A stretch of DNA of 64,000 bases from Undibacterium parvum. GTDB taxonomy: Bacteria; Pseudomonadota; Gammaproteobacteria; Burkholderiales; Burkholderiaceae_D. The stretch spans positions 3,162,001 through 3,226,000 of the forward strand of contig NZ_CP034464.1 of NCBI RefSeq assembly GCF_003955735.1, given 5' to 3'. Position 1 is the first letter of the stretch, and every line of letters begins with the position of its first letter. Below the pieces are notes generated by a model. The model was not told the DNA's origin and searched no databases. It worked only from the letters and a program-made list of their open reading frames with translations. This document shows, piece by piece, positions 36,779-46,155 of the stretch. The position numbers and the translations under genes are program-made.

Positions 36779-37093
36779 ATGAAATTTATTTCAAGAGCAT
36801 TAGCGCTAGTTTTGTTCATCCTATTTTTTGGATTTGCATTAAAGAATGATCAGATAGTTACCCTACAATATTTTTGGGGGTATGCACAATCGGCTCCTTT
36901 AGCTATTTTGTTGCTCGCATTTTTTGTCACAGGTGCCGTTCTTGGTATCTTAGCTATGGTCCCTATCGTTTTTCATCATCGTAAGGATATCTCCAAGCAC
37001 AAAAAAACCATCGCGGAAATTGAGGCCGAGCGCGCTGCTGAGCAGCGCGCCAGTACGCAGGCACCTCAGATCGACAGCGTTCGAAATATCTGA
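36779..37093 (+). CDS. lapA: Lipopolysaccharide assembly protein A-like (LapA, DUF1049)
   Basis: A 104-residue inner-membrane protein with two transmembrane helices (about 4-22 and 39-62) and a charged cytoplasmic C-terminal helix (HHRKDISKHKKTIAEIEAERAAEQ) likely to form a coiled coil. FALKNDQIVTLQYFWG between the helices is the family signature. With LapB it controls LpxC stability and LPS synthesis in E. coli. lapB follows 32 bp downstream. Confidence 0.9.
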   Translation: MKFISRALALVLFILFFGFALKNDQIVTLQYFWGYAQSAPLAILLLAFFVTGAVLGILAMVPIVFHHRKDISKHKKTIAEIEAERAAEQRASTQAPQIDSVRNI

Positions 37094-37125
37094 TTCATCA
37101 GTAAAATATAAACGAATATAAAAAT

Positions 37126-38301
37126 ATGGAATTAGAAATCTGGTGGTTACTCGGTATTCCCTTGTTTTTCTCCTTAGGTTGGGTTGCCGCGCGGGTCGAT
37201 ATACGGCAATTGCTCGCAGAGTCACGTAGCCTGCCTAATGGTTACTTCAAAGGTTTAAATTACCTGCTCAACGATCAGCATGATAAGGCGATCGATGCCT
37301 TTATCGATATCGTAAAACTTGATCCCGAAGCGGTAGAGTTACACTTCGCCTTAGGTAATTTGTTTCGCCGTCGTGGTGAAACAGAGCGTGCGATTCGCGT
37401 CCATCAAAATCTGTTATCGCGCCCCGATTTACCCTTAGAGCAGCAAACCCAGGCTATGTTCGAACTGGGCCAGGATTATTTGAAAGCCGGCTTACTCGAC
37501 CGTGCCGAAGAAACCTTTAATCAACTGGTGGCAGGCACTTATGCGATACAGGCACGGCGCTCCTTGCTGGAAATTTATCAACGCGAAAAAGAATGGGCGC
37601 GTGCCATTGATGCTGCACACGCACTGCAGGAGTCCGGTGCTGGTGGCAGGCAAAAAGAAATTGCTCAGTTTTATTGTGAATTGGCGCAGGACGAATTGGT
37701 CCACACAAATTCGGACGCTGCTCTGGCTATGTTAGACAAGGCGCTAGCGACAGATAGACATAATGTCCGTGCCGCGATTTTATTGGGTGATGTGCAGCTC
37801 AGTAAAGGCGATACTGAAAATGCCTTGTTGTCATGGCGCAGGGTAGAGCAGCAAAGTGTGCCGCATGTTGCCTTGGTCGCACAGCGTCTGATGGATGGCT
37901 ACCGCTCGCTTGATAGACCGCAAGAAGGTTTAAACCTTTTAAAAGGCTATCTTGCGGAGGCTCCCTCTATCGATTTGTTGGAAGTGGTTTTTAAAGCGAC
38001 GCTAGAACTTGATACTGTTGAATTGGCCAATCAGTTGGTCAGCGATGAGTTGCGCCGCACCCCAACTTTGCTCGCATTAGATAAGCTGTTGGACGCTCGT
38101 CTAATGGTGGCGCAGCCCGAGATTAGACCTGAATTATCGGTCGTTAAAAACTTGGTACATGGCTATGCGCAAAAACTGGCACGTTATCAATGCTCGCATT
38201 GCGGTTTTAAAGCGCGCCAATTTTATTGGCAGTGTCCGGGATGCAGTCGATGGGAAACCTATCCACCTCGACGCACCGAAGAATTGAGTGTCATGAATTA
38301 A
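37126..38301 (+). CDS. lapB: Lipopolysaccharide assembly protein B (LapB/YciM)
   Basis: A 391-residue protein with an N-terminal membrane anchor (WWLLGIPLFFSLGWVAARVDI), a cytoplasmic TPR array (about 50-340) and a C-terminal rubredoxin-like metal knuckle, CSHCGF ... CPGCSRWETYPP. The two CxxC pairs bind iron in E. coli LapB. It regulates LpxC proteolysis by FtsH and so balances LPS with phospholipid. Length matches E. coli (389 residues). It is coupled to lapA and followed by sugar-precursor genes. Confidence 0.95.
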   Translation: MELEIWWLLGIPLFFSLGWVAARVDIRQLLAESRSLPNGYFKGLNYLLNDQHDKAIDAFIDIVKLDPEAVELHFALGNLFRRRGETERAIRVHQNLLSRPDLPLEQQTQAMFELGQDYLKAGLLDRAEETFNQLVAGTYAIQARRSLLEIYQREKEWARAIDAAHALQESGAGGRQKEIAQFYCELAQDELVHTNSDAALAMLDKALATDRHNVRAAILLGDVQLSKGDTENALLSWRRVEQQSVPHVALVAQRLMDGYRSLDRPQEGLNLLKGYLAEAPSIDLLEVVFKATLELDTVELANQLVSDELRRTPTLLALDKLLDARLMVAQPEIRPELSVVKNLVHGYAQKLARYQCSHCGFKARQFYWQCPGCSRWETYPPRRTEELSVMN

Positions 38302-38358
38302 GTCTGAAGTTATTTCAATGGCGTGTAGTAGAAACTTATCTTTGAACGTGAATAAGCA

Positions 38359-39732
38359 ATGAAAATTACAATTATTGGTACCGGCTACGTCGGTTTGGTT
38401 ACGGGTGCTTGTCTTGCAGAGTTAGGCAACGACGTATTTTGCCTTGATCTTGATCAGCAAAAAATTGACATTTTGAATGGCGGTGGCATCCCTATCCATG
38501 AGCCCGGCTTAGAAGAAATCGTTGCACGTAATCGTAGCGCTGGGCGATTGGTATTTTCAACCGATATCGCGGCCAGTGTCGCGCACGGTGATGTACAGTT
38601 TATCGCGGTCGGTACACCTCCTGATGAAGATGGTTCAGCTGACTTGCAATATGTATTGGCAGCGGCACGAAATATCGGCAAACACATGCAGGGCTTTAAA
38701 GTGATTGTAGTCAAGTCCACAGTTCCAGTGGGGACGGCGGAACGAGTTGGCGCTGCAATCGAAACTGAGTTAAAACTACGAGGCTCGAACGCGACTTATT
38801 CTGTAGTGTCAAATCCTGAATTTCTCAAAGAAGGTGCGGCAGTTGAGGATTTCATGCGTCCTGATCGTATTGTGATTGGTTGCGATGATAATTCGTTCGG
38901 CAATATTGCTAGAGCACAGATGAAAAAATTGTATACGCCATTTAATCGCAATCACGAGCGGACTTTTTGGATGGATGTGCGTTCTGCCGAGTTCACTAAG
39001 TATGCAGCGAATGCCATGTTGGCGACGCGTATTTCATTTATGAATGAATTAGCAAATCTGGCGGATAGAGTTGGTGTTGATATTGAAGCGGTGCGGCATG
39101 GAATAGGCTCGGATCCGCGTATCGGACATAGTTTTTTGTATGCCGGCTGTGGTTATGGCGGATCTTGCTTTCCTAAGGATGTTCAGGCACTAGAGCCTAC
39201 CGCGCAAGACTATGGACAGGATTTATTGATATTACATGCCGTTGAGGCGGTCAATACCAAACAAAAACAAGTCTTAGGTGCAAAAATTATGGCGCGTTTT
39301 GGTGATGATTTGAGTGGAAAGCATTTTGCCGTTTGGGGACTCGCATTTAAGCCAAATACCGATGACATGCGGGCGGCATCCTCGCGTGTGCTATTGGGGG
39401 AACTGTTGCGCGCTGGTGCTACGGTCTCGGTTTATGATCCAGTTGCTATACCAGAAGCCAAACGTGTGTTCGCACTTGATTTCGCAGAGAATCCGGAGTT
39501 ACTCGAAAACATTAATTATGCCGCCACGCCGATGGGCGCTTTGGATCAGGCCGATGCCTTGGCCATCGTGACGGAATGGAAGGCCTTCCGTAGCCCTAAT
39601 TTCGAGCAAGTTAAAACTAGATTGAAGCAAGCTGTCATTTTTGATGGGCGTAATTTGTTTGAGCCAGCGCTGATGACAGATTTAGGGCTGGAATACCACG
39701 GTATCGGCCGCTCAATATTGACGCGTAGTTGA
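38359..39732 (+). CDS. ugd: UDP-glucose 6-dehydrogenase
   Basis: Oxidises UDP-glucose to UDP-glucuronate with two NAD+, supplying capsule, exopolysaccharide or aminoarabinose pathways. The 457-residue protein has the N-terminal Rossmann motif [58 protein letters not shown], and the catalytic C270 in [16 protein letters not shown]-terminal UDP-binding domain contains [17 protein letters not shown]. It lies between lapB and hldE1, an envelope-precursor cluster. Confidence 0.97.
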   Translation: MKITIIGTGYVGLVTGACLAELGNDVFCLDLDQQKIDILNGGGIPIHEPGLEEIVARNRSAGRLVFSTDIAASVAHGDVQFIAVGTPPDEDGSADLQYVLAAARNIGKHMQGFKVIVVKSTVPVGTAERVGAAIETELKLRGSNATYSVVSNPEFLKEGAAVEDFMRPDRIVIGCDDNSFGNIARAQMKKLYTPFNRNHERTFWMDVRSAEFTKYAANAMLATRISFMNELANLADRVGVDIEAVRHGIGSDPRIGHSFLYAGCGYGGSCFPKDVQALEPTAQDYGQDLLILHAVEAVNTKQKQVLGAKIMARFGDDLSGKHFAVWGLAFKPNTDDMRAASSRVLLGELLRAGATVSVYDPVAIPEAKRVFALDFAENPELLENINYAATPMGALDQADALAIVTEWKAFRSPNFEQVKTRLKQAVIFDGRNLFEPALMTDLGLEYHGIGRSILTRS

Positions 39733-39740
39733 AAACTCCT

Positions 39741-40670
39741 ATGGAATCTACAATAGCGCAAGCAAAACGTATGTTGGTGGTGGGCGATGTGATGTTGGAT
39801 CGCTATTGGTTCGGGGAGGTCAATCGTATCTCGCCTGAGGCACCGGTACCTATCGTTCGGGTTGAACGACGCGAGGAGCGTTTGGGCGGCGCCGCCAACG
39901 TAGCACGCAACGCAGTGGCTTTGGGTTTGTCGGCTGGTTTACTAGGTGTTATTGGTCAAGATGAGGCAGGCAATATTGTTGAGGAATTATTGCAAGAGTC
40001 TGGAATTGAAAGTTATCTTAATCGGGATAATGCAATTTCTACGATTATTAAATTACGTGTGATTGGTCGGCAACAGCAATTGTTGCGGATAGACTTTGAA
40101 CAGAAGCCTAGCGCTAGAGTTTTACAAGACAAGTTGACCCGTTTTAATGGGCTGATTGCTGATTATGATGTAATTGTCATGTCAGACTACGCCAAGGGAA
40201 GCTTGGTTAATGTCGCGACGATGATCGCTGCAGCCAAACAATTAGGCAAGCTAATACTGGTCGATCCTAAGGGGAGTGATTTCTCGCGCTACAAGGGAGC
40301 GAGCATGCTGACACCAAACAAATCAGAGATGCGCCAAATTATAGGTGACTGGGATAGTGAAGAGGAGTTAACCGAAAAAGCGCAAAGCCTAAGAGTTAAA
40401 CTGGATTTGCAGGCATTGCTGTTGACACGCTCAGAAGAAGGGATGACGCTTTACACTGATACCGAGGTCATCCATGTGCCAGCCATGGCGCGTGAAGTTT
40501 ATGATGTCTCTGGTGCGGGGGATACTGTGATTGCCACGATGGCAGCCATGCTGGCCGAGGGGAAAACTATGCGAGAAGCTGTGATGCTCGCGAATCAAGC
40601 AGGTGGTATTGTCGTTGGGAAATTAGGAACTGCCACCGCATCGAGAGCAGAATTATTTTCAAATTTGTAA
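39741..40670 (+). CDS. hldE1: D-glycero-beta-D-manno-heptose-7-phosphate kinase
   Basis: PfkB-family kinase that phosphorylates heptose 7-phosphate for the LPS inner core. The 309-residue protein equals the N-terminal (RfaE1) domain of E. coli HldE: MLVVGDVMLDRYWFGEVNRISPEAPVPIV, RLGGAANVARNAVALG, VDPKGSDFSRYKGASMLTPNKSE and the catalytic VYDVSGAGDTVIATMA. The nucleotidyltransferase domain is absent, so a separate RfaE2 is expected elsewhere, as usual in betaproteobacteria. TTG at 39729 would overlap the ugd stop; the ATG at 39741 is chosen. hldD, which often follows, is not here. Confidence 0.94.
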   Translation: MESTIAQAKRMLVVGDVMLDRYWFGEVNRISPEAPVPIVRVERREERLGGAANVARNAVALGLSAGLLGVIGQDEAGNIVEELLQESGIESYLNRDNAISTIIKLRVIGRQQQLLRIDFEQKPSARVLQDKLTRFNGLIADYDVIVMSDYAKGSLVNVATMIAAAKQLGKLILVDPKGSDFSRYKGASMLTPNKSEMRQIIGDWDSEEELTEKAQSLRVKLDLQALLLTRSEEGMTLYTDTEVIHVPAMAREVYDVSGAGDTVIATMAAMLAEGKTMREAVMLANQAGGIVVGKLGTATASRAELFSNL

Positions 40671-40857
40671 ATAGTTGTTATTTTTATGGTAAGTTGCTTT
40701 TATCTGTCAACCATCACTTAAAATCAACGTTATCTTGAGTGCGCAGACAGATGAGGTAGTTGATCAAGCAAGCGAGTAAGAATGATTGCATGATACAAAG
40801 TTTTGTCGCAAACAGGAACTCGAGGGATTTCTTATTTAACACTTTTGGAGTATTTAC

Positions 40858-41433
40858 ATGTTCAAGAAACTATTTCTAGCGTTAGCGGTTTTCATTGGTA
40901 CCATGGGTTTCGCGTTTGCTGCTGTGGAGGTCAATAAGGGCGATCAGGCGGCTTTGGATGGTATCAAGGGCATAGGCCCCGCAACATCGAAAGCGATTAT
41001 CGATGAGCGTAGTAAAGGTGGTAATTTCAAGGACTGGGCTGATTTTGAAACCAGAGTCAAAGGTGTGGGCGAAAAAAATTCAGTTAAATTTTCTGAGGCT
41101 GGATTGACAGTGAATGGCCAAGCCAAAGCCGGAGCTGCTGCTGCGGCGGCAAAACCAGTGGCTGCAGCTACAACTAAAGCCCCGGCAACTGTCGCACCAA
41201 AAGTGGTAGACAAACCAATAGCCGCGAGCGCTGCAACTACAGAAAAAACAAAAGCGGAAATCAAAGCAGAAAAAAAGGCCGCGAAAGCCGAAGCTAAAGC
41301 CAATAAAGCGGCTGAGGATAAGGCCGCTAAGGATGCTAAGGATGCTAAATCTAACGCAGCAAAGTCGGTTGTTGACGCGCCGGCGGCTTCTGCTAAAGCA
41401 AGCACTGCTTCCAAGCCTGCAACAACTAAGTAA
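40858..41433 (+). CDS. ComEA-like helix-hairpin-helix protein with Ala/Lys-rich tail
   Basis: A 191-residue exported protein. A signal peptide (FKKLFLALAVFIGTMGFAFA) is followed by a ComEA-type double helix-hairpin-helix DNA-binding domain (about 23-85) with VNKGDQAALDGIKGIGPATSKAII and KGVGEKNSVKF. From about 90 to the end it is a low-complexity tail of Ala, Lys, Thr and Pro, with AEIKAEKKAAKAEAKANKAA resembling histone H1-like or TolA-like sequence. ComEA binds incoming DNA in the periplasm during transformation. The basic tail could bind more DNA or wall polymers (inference). A clear terminator follows. Confidence 0.88.
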   Translation: MFKKLFLALAVFIGTMGFAFAAVEVNKGDQAALDGIKGIGPATSKAIIDERSKGGNFKDWADFETRVKGVGEKNSVKFSEAGLTVNGQAKAGAAAAAAKPVAAATTKAPATVAPKVVDKPIAASAATTEKTKAEIKAEKKAAKAEAKANKAAEDKAAKDAKDAKSNAAKSVVDAPAASAKASTASKPATTK

Positions 41434-41467
41434 CTCGATGCCTATTCAGCAATCCTGAATAGGTGAT

Positions 41468-41500
41468 AAAAATCCTCTCATAATTAGTGAGAGGATTTTT
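41468..41500. terminator. Intrinsic terminator after the ComEA-like gene
   Basis: AAAAATCCTCTCA and TGAGAGGATTTTT form a 13-bp stem around TAATTAG. A second stem, CCTATTCAG / CTGAATAGG (41441-41463), stands directly upstream, so the transcript has tandem hairpins. Confidence 0.9.
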
Positions 41501-41599
41501 CATTTTTATTTTCTTCGTCTTATCTTTTGATAGCACGCAAGCATGAAAATGCCTCAGCGTTTAGAATGATGCTCTAATCCCCATTCTCACTAGACACTT

Positions 41600-42502
41600 A
41601 TGCCTTACTTGACCATTGAAGACACCATAGGAAATACCCCTTTGGTAAGATTGCAACGACTTCCCGGTGAAGACGCTAAGCGTAGAAATAATGTGATTTT
41701 GGGGAAGCTGGAAGGGAATAATCCTGCAGGTTCAGTCAAGGACAGGCCAGCTTTGTCTATGATTAAGCGCGCTGAAGAACGCGGACGTATCAAGCCCGGT
41801 GATACCTTAATCGAAGCTACGAGTGGAAATACTGGGATCGCGCTGGCGATGGCTGCAGCGATGCGTGGCTATAAAATGCTACTCTTGATGCCAGAAAATC
41901 TAAGTATAGAGCGTCGTCAAAGTATGGCCGCCTATGGCGCGCAGATTATCTTAACGCCAAAGACCGGAGGGATGGAGTATGCCCGGGATTTGGCTGAGCA
42001 AATGCAAAAAGAGGGAAAAGGAACTATTCTTGATCAGTTCGCAAATCCAGATAATCCCCTAGCGCACTATGAAACTACAGGGCCAGAAATTTGGCGCGAT
42101 ACAAAAGGACAGATTACGCATTTTGTCAGCGCGATGGGAACTACTGGAACTATTATGGGCGTTTCGGCTTTTCTAAAAGAACAAAATCCGCTGATACAAA
42201 TTGTTGGCGCGCAACCAGAAGATGGTTCTCAAATACCTGGCATTCGAAAATGGCCAGAAGCCTATATGCCGAAAATATTTGATAAATCCAGAGTCGATCA
42301 GGTTGCCTCGGTCAGCCAATCGGATGCTGAACACATGACGAGACGATTAGCTGTGGAGGAAGGCATATTTTGCGGAATATCAGCCGCCGGAGCCTGCGAA
42401 ATCGCATTACGATTATCACAAAAAGTAGAGAACGCGACGATAGTATTTATTGTCTGTGACCGAGGTGATCGTTATCTTTCTACGGGCGTGTTTCCTGCTT
42501 AA
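41600..42502 (+). CDS. cysM: Cysteine synthase B (O-acetylserine sulfhydrylase)
   Basis: PLP enzyme making cysteine (or S-sulfocysteine from thiosulfate) from O-acetylserine. The 300-residue protein has TIGNTPLVRLQRL, the PLP lysine K47 in NNPAGSVKDRPALSMI, the PLP-phosphate loop ATSGNTGIALAMA, and HFVSAMGTTGTIMGVS. GSQIPGIRKWPEAYMPKI and CDRGDRYLSTGVFP are CysM rather than CysK features. It has its own 100-bp upstream region after a terminator. Confidence 0.96.
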   Translation: MPYLTIEDTIGNTPLVRLQRLPGEDAKRRNNVILGKLEGNNPAGSVKDRPALSMIKRAEERGRIKPGDTLIEATSGNTGIALAMAAAMRGYKMLLLMPENLSIERRQSMAAYGAQIILTPKTGGMEYARDLAEQMQKEGKGTILDQFANPDNPLAHYETTGPEIWRDTKGQITHFVSAMGTTGTIMGVSAFLKEQNPLIQIVGAQPEDGSQIPGIRKWPEAYMPKIFDKSRVDQVASVSQSDAEHMTRRLAVEEGIFCGISAAGACEIALRLSQKVENATIVFIVCDRGDRYLSTGVFPA

Positions 42503-42892
42503 ATGTCGCTTGGTTATTTGTGAAAATTTTTAATCGAGACATTTTGAGTTTTTGAAATATACCGATATTCACCAGGAAATCCCTTCTATAAACAGGGGAC
42601 ATGAACAGTCATGTTTATACTCACTAGTAACTCGCGATGCCTAAGCTCCGCCTCGGCTTCTATATATTTCTCTTTTTAGATCTGTTTGGATTCGCTAGTT
42701 TAGATTGCTGGAATGAGTATTTCCCTTTGTGGTTTAATTCGCTCAAGTAACAAATTTTTAAAAAAATCGTTACCATTCTTACTAATATCACCTATAGTAA
42801 AATCGTAACGTGCTGGAACATCATGAATCTCTGGCATGTGCAAAAATAGTTTTGGCATGTGGTTTTGATTATCGCTTTCAAAGGAGATCACG
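42503..42892. other. Intergenic region upstream of prkA
   Basis: 390 bp holding the presumed prkA promoter. TGGCATG-N5-TTGA at 42854 looks like a sigma-54 box but has one base too many between GG and the -12 element. In E. coli yeaGH depends on RpoN and RpoS, so the near match is noted without being called. A minus-strand 52-codon frame is described separately. Confidence 0.35.
42700..42858 (-). CDS. Possible 52-residue ORF upstream of prkA
   Basis: A minus-strand frame beginning MPKLFLHMPEIHDVPARYDF and ending in KPQREILIPAI. Composition and codons look protein-like. No ribosome binding site is seen, and it would run divergently from prkA through its promoter region. It may be chance or the relic of a lost gene. 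No domain recognised. Confidence 0.25.
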   Translation of the reverse strand: MPKLFLHMPEIHDVPARYDFTIGDISKNGNDFFKNLLLERIKPQREILIPAI

Positions 42893-44815
42893 ATGAAAAT
42901 TTTTGACAATTACGCGGCACGTTATGAACGCACTCGTGAGGAAGAATATTCCCTCTCTGAGTTCTTGGAATTGTGTAAAAAGGAACCGCTCGCTTATGCA
43001 ACCGCCGCTGAGCGTATGCTGGCAGCGATCGGTGCGCCAGAGCAAATCGATACCCGTCACGACTCTAGACGCTCTCGTATCTTCTCGAATAAAGTCATTA
43101 AAATCTATCCGGCCTTCCGTGAATTTTACGGTATGGAAGAAGTGATAGAACAGGTTGTCTCCTACTTCAGACATGCCGCGCAAGGCTTGGAGGAACGCAA
43201 ACAAATACTCTATTTATTGGGACCAGTGGGTGGTGGTAAATCGTCCATTGCAGAACGTCTCAAGTATTTGATGGAAAAAATTCCCTTCTATTGTATTAAA
43301 GGCTCGCCTATTAATGAATCGCCTCTTGGATTATTTAGCGAGGACGAAGATGGCGCTATCCTTGAAGAGGATTTTGGCATTCCCCGGCGTTATCTACGCG
43401 GTATTCCCAGTCCTTGGGCGGTCAAACGTCTACATGAATTTAATGGGGACATTAATCAATTTCGGGTAGTGCGGCGTTACCCTTCGGTTTTGAAGCAGGT
43501 CGCAGTTTCAAAAACTGAGCCGGGTGATGAAAATAACCAAGACATTTCTTCCTTGGTTGGTAAGGTCGATATCCGTAAACTAGAGGACTATGGTCAAGAT
43601 GATCCGGATGCATACAGTTTTTCTGGAGGGCTTTGTTTATCGAACCAAGGCTTGATGGAATTTGTGGAAATGTTTAAGGCACCTATCAAAGTTTTGCATC
43701 CACTGTTGACAGCGACTCAAGAAGGTAATTTTAAAGGAACCGAAGGCTTTGGCGCGATACCGTTTGAAGGAATTATTTTGGCTCACTCGAATGAGTCTGA
43801 ATGGAAAACCTTTAAAAACAATAAAAATAACGAAGCGTTTCTGGATAGGATATATATCGTTAAAGTGCCGTACTGCCTGAGAGTTTCCGATGAAATAAAA
43901 ATATATGAAAAGCTGATACGTACATCATCGTTGGCCGAGGCGCCTTGCGCTCCCGGCACTTTAAAAATGATGTCGCAATTTGCGGTGCTCTCCAGGCTCA
44001 AGGAGCCAGAAAACTCTAGTATTTACAGCAAAATGTTGGTGTACGACGGTGAAAACTTAAAGGATACCGATCCGAAAGCAAAATCTCGCCAAGAGTATTC
44101 TGACTATGCTGGTGTTGACGAAGGTATGAATGGTCTATCAACTCGTTTTGCCTTCAAAATTTTATCCAAGGTGTTTAACTTTGATAATACCGAAGTCGCG
44201 GCCAACCCTGTACATCTATTGTATGTCTTGGAGCAACAAATAGAGCGCGAGCAATTTCCTGCCGAGTTGGAGCAGAAGTATTTTTCGTATATCAAAGAAT
44301 ATCTGGCTCAGCGTTATGCTGAGTTTATTGGTAAAGAAATCCAAACTGCCTATTTAGAAAGCTATTCTGAATATGGTCAAAATATTTTCGATCGTTACGT
44401 TACTTTTGCTGATTTTTGGATACAGGATCAAGAGTTCCGAGATCCGGATACCGGTGAAAGTTTTGATCGGGACGCCTTAAATAATGAGCTAGAAAAGGTA
44501 GAAAAACCAGCTGGAATTTCTAATCCTAAAGATTTTCGCAATGAGATCGTCAATTTTGTCTTGCGCGCCAGGGCGCAAAACGCTGGAAAAAATCCTACCT
44601 GGACCAGCTACGAAAAACTAAGGACGGTGATAGAGAAAAAAATGTTTTCTAATACCGAAGAGCTGTTACCCGTCATTTCATTTAATGCTAAAGCCAGCGC
44701 GGATGACGTCAACAAGCATCAGGAGTTTGTCGATAGGATGGTTGCCAAGGGATATACCGCGAAACAGGTTAGGTTGTTGTGCGAGTGGTATTTGCGAGTC
44801 AGAAAGTCGTCCTAG
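42893..44815 (+). CDS. prkA: PrkA-family serine protein kinase (YeaG)
   Basis: A 640-residue cytoplasmic stress protein with an AAA+ ATPase module (Walker A GPVGGGKSS at 110-118) and a C-terminal PrkA kinase-like domain. Family stretches are DTRHDSRRSRIFSNKVIKIYPAF, YPSVLKQVAVSKTEP and LLTATQEGNFKGTE. E. coli YeaG acts in nitrogen starvation and stationary phase. AAGGAG 6 bases before the ATG is a strong ribosome binding site. It heads the conserved prkA-yeaH-spoVR trio. Confidence 0.96.
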   Translation: MKIFDNYAARYERTREEEYSLSEFLELCKKEPLAYATAAERMLAAIGAPEQIDTRHDSRRSRIFSNKVIKIYPAFREFYGMEEVIEQVVSYFRHAAQGLEERKQILYLLGPVGGGKSSIAERLKYLMEKIPFYCIKGSPINESPLGLFSEDEDGAILEEDFGIPRRYLRGIPSPWAVKRLHEFNGDINQFRVVRRYPSVLKQVAVSKTEPGDENNQDISSLVGKVDIRKLEDYGQDDPDAYSFSGGLCLSNQGLMEFVEMFKAPIKVLHPLLTATQEGNFKGTEGFGAIPFEGIILAHSNESEWKTFKNNKNNEAFLDRIYIVKVPYCLRVSDEIKIYEKLIRTSSLAEAPCAPGTLKMMSQFAVLSRLKEPENSSIYSKMLVYDGENLKDTDPKAKSRQEYSDYAGVDEGMNGLSTRFAFKILSKVFNFDNTEVAANPVHLLYVLEQQIEREQFPAELEQKYFSYIKEYLAQRYAEFIGKEIQTAYLESYSEYGQNIFDRYVTFADFWIQDQEFRDPDTGESFDRDALNNELEKVEKPAGISNPKDFRNEIVNFVLRARAQNAGKNPTWTSYEKLRTVIEKKMFSNTEELLPVISFNAKASADDVNKHQEFVDRMVAKGYTAKQVRLLCEWYLRVRKSS

Positions 44816-44878
44816 TACAGCGCAGCGCTGGGTGTTTATGCTAAGAAGGTTTGCGCTGGCTTTGACAGGGAGACTATT

Positions 44879-46147
44879 TTGGTACACTTAATTGATAGGC
44901 GAGTTCAAGGGAAAAATAAATCTGCACCGAATCGTGAGCGTTTTTTACGTCGGTATAAAGGACAGATCAAGGAGGCTGTGGCACGCGCGATTAAAGGACG
45001 TTCTATTACCGACATAGAAAGTGGTGAGAAGATCACAATACCAGTCAAAGACGTCAATGAACCCACATTCGGCCATGCGCATGGAGGTGTTTGGGAAACG
45101 GTGCAACCCGGCAATCAGGAATACCTGAAGGGCGATCAAATCGCCAGACCCAAAGGTGGCGGTGGTTCCGGAAAAGGACAGGCTGGAAATAGCGACGATT
45201 TGAGCGAAGACGAATTTGGTTTTCAGCTTAGTCGTGAAGAGTTTCTCAATTATTTTTTTGAAGACTTAGAGCTGCCAAATTTAGTCAAGACTCAACTTGC
45301 CTCAACAACGGATTTTAAGAGCCAAAGGGCAGGCTATACGACATCCGGCACCGCTTCGAGTTTGCATGTGTTGCGCTCCCTGCGTGGCGCTCTGGGACGG
45401 CGGATCGCGGTTGGAGGAAGATCAGCTCGACGTCTTAAAGAAGCCGAGACGGAAATGACCGCGCTGCTCGATTCTGGCTTAGACATGGCTGATCTGCGCA
45501 TTCTTGCATTGAAGCAGGAAATCCATCATTTGCGCACCCGCTTGTTGGCGATCCCTTTTATTGATCCTTTTGATTTGCGTTACAACAATCGTATCAAGGT
45601 TCCCAAACCATCCACCAAGGCAGTCATGTTTTGCTTACTTGATGTCTCAGGTTCTATGGATGAGCAGAAAAAAGATATGGCCAAACGCTTTTTTATTTTG
45701 CTATATCTTTTTCTGACCAAGGCCTATGACAAGATAGAGGTAGTGTTTATCCGGCACCATACCGCGGCCGCAGAAGTCGATGAAAACGACTTTTTTCACT
45801 CGCGTGAGTCGGGTGGCACCATCGTTTCTTCAGCCCTACATCTATTGACTAAGATCATTAAGGAGCGCTATCCAGCTGCTGATTGGAATGCTTATGTGGC
45901 GCAAGCATCAGATGGCGATAACTGGGACAACGATTCTGTCGCTTGCCGTGATTTGTTGATTAATACCATCATGCCCTTGGTTCAATATTATGCCTATGTT
46001 GAAATTACCGAAGGAGATCCACAAAACTTGTGGGAGGAGTACACACAAGTGCCGGCGCATCACGGACATTTTGCGATGCAAAGGATAAGGACACAGGCCG
46101 ATATTTACCCTGTGTTTAGAGAGTTGTTCAAGAAACAAAGCAAATGA
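44879..46147 (+). CDS. yeaH: YeaH/YhbH family protein (DUF444)
   Basis: A 422-residue protein always paired with PrkA. N-terminus VHLIDRRVQGKNKSAPNRERFLRRYK matches E. coli YeaH. A Gly-rich linker (KGGGGSGKGQAG) is followed by a C-terminal von Willebrand A-like domain whose metal-binding MIDAS motif is D255-V-S-G-S in CLLDVSGSMDEQKK. The start is TTG at 44879, with GGAG 6 bases upstream. With PrkA and SpoVR it forms a stress module of unknown biochemistry. Confidence 0.95.
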   Translation: MVHLIDRRVQGKNKSAPNRERFLRRYKGQIKEAVARAIKGRSITDIESGEKITIPVKDVNEPTFGHAHGGVWETVQPGNQEYLKGDQIARPKGGGGSGKGQAGNSDDLSEDEFGFQLSREEFLNYFFEDLELPNLVKTQLASTTDFKSQRAGYTTSGTASSLHVLRSLRGALGRRIAVGGRSARRLKEAETEMTALLDSGLDMADLRILALKQEIHHLRTRLLAIPFIDPFDLRYNNRIKVPKPSTKAVMFCLLDVSGSMDEQKKDMAKRFFILLYLFLTKAYDKIEVVFIRHHTAAAEVDENDFFHSRESGGTIVSSALHLLTKIIKERYPAADWNAYVAQASDGDNWDNDSVACRDLLINTIMPLVQYYAYVEITEGDPQNLWEEYTQVPAHHGHFAMQRIRTQADIYPVFRELFKKQSK

Positions 46148-46155
46148 GGTAAATC

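Noticed and set aside
40944..41414. A 156-codon minus-strand ORF opposite the ComEA-like gene
   Set aside because: An Ala/Ser/Leu-rich shadow of the Ala/Lys-rich tail.
42854..42875. Sigma-54 promoter for prkA
   Set aside because: TGGCATG and TTGA are separated by five bases rather than four, and the -12 GC is not conserved.
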